Positions 6,894-8,009 of a stretch of DNA of 8,009 nt are shown in pieces. The number at the start of each line of letters is the position of its first letter. Positions within the stretch are counted from its first letter, which is position 1. The notes below the pieces were generated by a model. It was not told the origin of the DNA, made no database searches, and worked only from the letters and a program-made list of their open reading frames with translations. The stretch is from Ilumatobacteraceae bacterium (lineage in GTDB: Bacteria > Actinomycetota > Acidimicrobiia > Acidimicrobiales > Ilumatobacteraceae), in NCBI GenBank assembly GCA_025464045.1, contig JAODBQ010000227.1, forward strand, positions 1-8,009, given 5' to 3'. Position numbers and translations under genes: made by a program.

Positions 6894-8009
6894 TCAACTG
6901 CGCAGGGTGGCGCCCAGCTTGGTCACCGCGGCGACGACCTTCGTGCGCAGCTGGGTCAGCTCGTCGTCGGTGAGGGTGCGGTCCAGGGCCTGCAGCCGGA
7001 GCCGGTACGCGAGCGAGCGCTCACCGGTTCCGAGACCGCCGCCGCGGTAGACGTCGAACAAGGCGAGGTCGACGAGGACGTTGCCGGCCGCTTGCTTGAT
7101 CGCCTTCTCGATCTTCTCCGCCGCCGTCGAGTCCGGCACGAGGAACGCGAGATCGAGATCGCTCGACGGGTAGCGGCTGGTGGGCTTCCACGCCGGCGCC
7201 TTCGGCTCGTTGGCCAACAACCGGTCCAGATCCAACTCGAGGACGGCGACCCGCTCGTCGACGTCGTACGCGTCGAGCACGTCGGGATGGACCTCGCCGA
7301 TCGCACCGACCACGTCGCGGCCGATCGTCAGCGTCGCCGATCGCGTCGGGTGCAGCCCTGCCGGCACCAGACCCTGATCGACCCGGGCCCCGAACCCCAT
7401 GGCAGCCGCGATCTCCCGCCACATCGCCATCGCCGCCGTCGCGTCGCGTCCCGCAAGCACGATGCCGAGCGCCTCGTACTCGTCTGGCAGCGCGCCGGTG
7501 CCGGGTGGGTAGACGTGCCCGATCTCGTAGAGCGCGACCCCGGGTCGGCGATGCGACTCGTTGTAGGCGATCGTCTTCAGCAGACCCGGCCGGACCGAGG
7601 TGCGCAGCACGCTCTCCTCCGCGGCGAGCGGGTTGACGATGTGCACGGCGTCGGCTGCCAGCCCCGCCCGCTCCAGGTCGACGGGGGCCAGGAACGGGTT
7701 CGGCATCGCCTCGCTGCAGCCGAGACCGAGCACCACGTCGCGCAAGCGGCGTCGGCGAGCTTGGCGCACGGACAGCCGTCCGTGCACCGCCGACTTGGGC
7801 ACCGTCTTGGCGATGTTCGCGTAACCGTGGTGCCGCACGATCTCCTCGATCACGTCGATCTCCTCGACGCAGTCCGGCCGCCACGACGGCAGCGCGACGT
7901 CCAGCACGCCGTCGCGCTCGACGGAGGTGAAGCCGATCGCGGCGATCAGCTCGGCCATCCGCCGGGCCGTCAGATCGGTGGCGAGCAGCGCGTTGACGCG
8001 GTGCGGGCT
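6894..8009 (-). CDS. pheT: Phenylalanyl-tRNA synthetase beta subunit, C-terminal part (5' end beyond window)
   Basis: The beta chain of the alpha2-beta2 enzyme charging tRNA-Phe. The visible 371 residues are the C-terminal part of a roughly 800-residue protein; the frame runs off the window edge at 8009 without a start. Seen: the B5 domain (about 1-66), starting SPHRVNALLATDL and including SWRPDCVEEIDVIEEIVRHHGY (42-63) with the acidic residues that face the alpha-subunit active site; the catalytic-like core (about 70-265), including NPLAAEESVLRTSVRPGLL (126-144) and YEIGHVY (161-167); and the ferredoxin-fold anticodon-binding domain (about 278-371), starting SRYPSSDLDLAF and including LFDVYRGGGLGTGERSLAYRL (317-337). 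The internal ATG at 7958 is not the start, since B5 sequence continues in frame upstream. pheT commonly lies just upstream of argC in actinobacteria; here two opposite-strand genes separate them. Confidence 0.97.
   Translation of the reverse strand, partial: SPHRVNALLATDLTARRMAELIAAIGFTSVERDGVLDVALPSWRPDCVEEIDVIEEIVRHHGYANIAKTVPKSAVHGRLSVRQARRRRLRDVVLGLGCSEAMPNPFLAPVDLERAGLAADAVHIVNPLAAEESVLRTSVRPGLLKTIAYNESHRRPGVALYEIGHVYPPGTGALPDEYEALGIVLAGRDATAAMAMWREIAAAMGFGARVDQGLVPAGLHPTRSATLTIGRDVVGAIGEVHPDVLDAYDVDERVAVLELDLDRLLANEPKAPAWKPTSRYPSSDLDLAFLVPDSTAAEKIEKAIKQAAGNVLVDLALFDVYRGGGLGTGERSLAYRLRLQALDRTLTDDELTQLRTKVVAAVTKLGATLRS

Noticed and set aside
6894..7958. pheT beginning at the ATG at 7958
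   Set aside because: The same frame continues upstream with clear B5-domain sequence (SPHRVNALLATDL), so the gene extends past the window edge.

Overview
The window comes from a high-GC bacterium. GC-rich third codon positions, GTG starts and 4-base start/stop overlaps point to an actinobacterium. The style of the Arg proteins (for example an ArgH starting with a WHGRF-type segment and an ArgF with a KPSNRTR phosphate loop) suggests the Acidimicrobiia, an Ilumatobacter-like lineage. The lineage call is inference from recognition, not from a search.

Layout. Bases 1-5131, all on the minus strand, hold a tightly packed arginine operon read from right to left: argC, a 33-codon small ORF, argB, argD, an 11-codon mini-ORF, argF, argR and argH (cut by the left window edge). 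Every junction, including those of the two small ORFs, is a start/stop overlap of 1 or 4 bases, so the transcript is tiled with reading frames and has no free spacer. Bases 5132-5237 form a divergent control region. It holds a strong-looking argC promoter, with two adjacent 18-bp ARG boxes lying on its -35/spacer and -10 regions, and a weaker candidate promoter for the rightward gene. Bases 5238-6706, plus strand, carry a YqgE/AlgH (UPF0301) protein and a SCO6745-family protein with a winged-helix-like (HTH_67) fold. Bases 6707-6893 lie between convergent genes and hold a symmetric repeat array with a 13-bp perfect stem. Bases 6894-8009, minus strand, are the 3' part of pheT; its 5' end lies beyond the window. 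No stretch over 300 bases lacks a gene.

How the genes work together. ArgB (N-acetylglutamate kinase), ArgC (reductase) and ArgD (aminotransferase) convert N-acetylglutamate to N-acetylornithine. ArgF carbamoylates ornithine to citrulline, and ArgH releases arginine from argininosuccinate. ArgR is the arginine-responsive repressor expected to act on the argC promoter. Two steps are missing: argJ (N-acetylornithine to ornithine), normally between argC and argB, and argG (argininosuccinate synthase), normally between argR and argH. Both must be encoded elsewhere if the strain makes arginine. The small ORF sits exactly in the argJ slot.

Most noteworthy: (1) the argJ-slot small ORF and the second mini-ORF, which together make an uninterrupted chain of coupled frames; (2) paired ARG boxes on a leaderless-looking promoter; (3) the three-plus-three inverted repeat array between pheT and its convergent neighbour; (4) the usual actinobacterial pheT-argC linkage, interrupted by two genes in the opposite orientation. 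I see no phage, transposon, CRISPR or defence genes. Apart from these points this is core-metabolism DNA.
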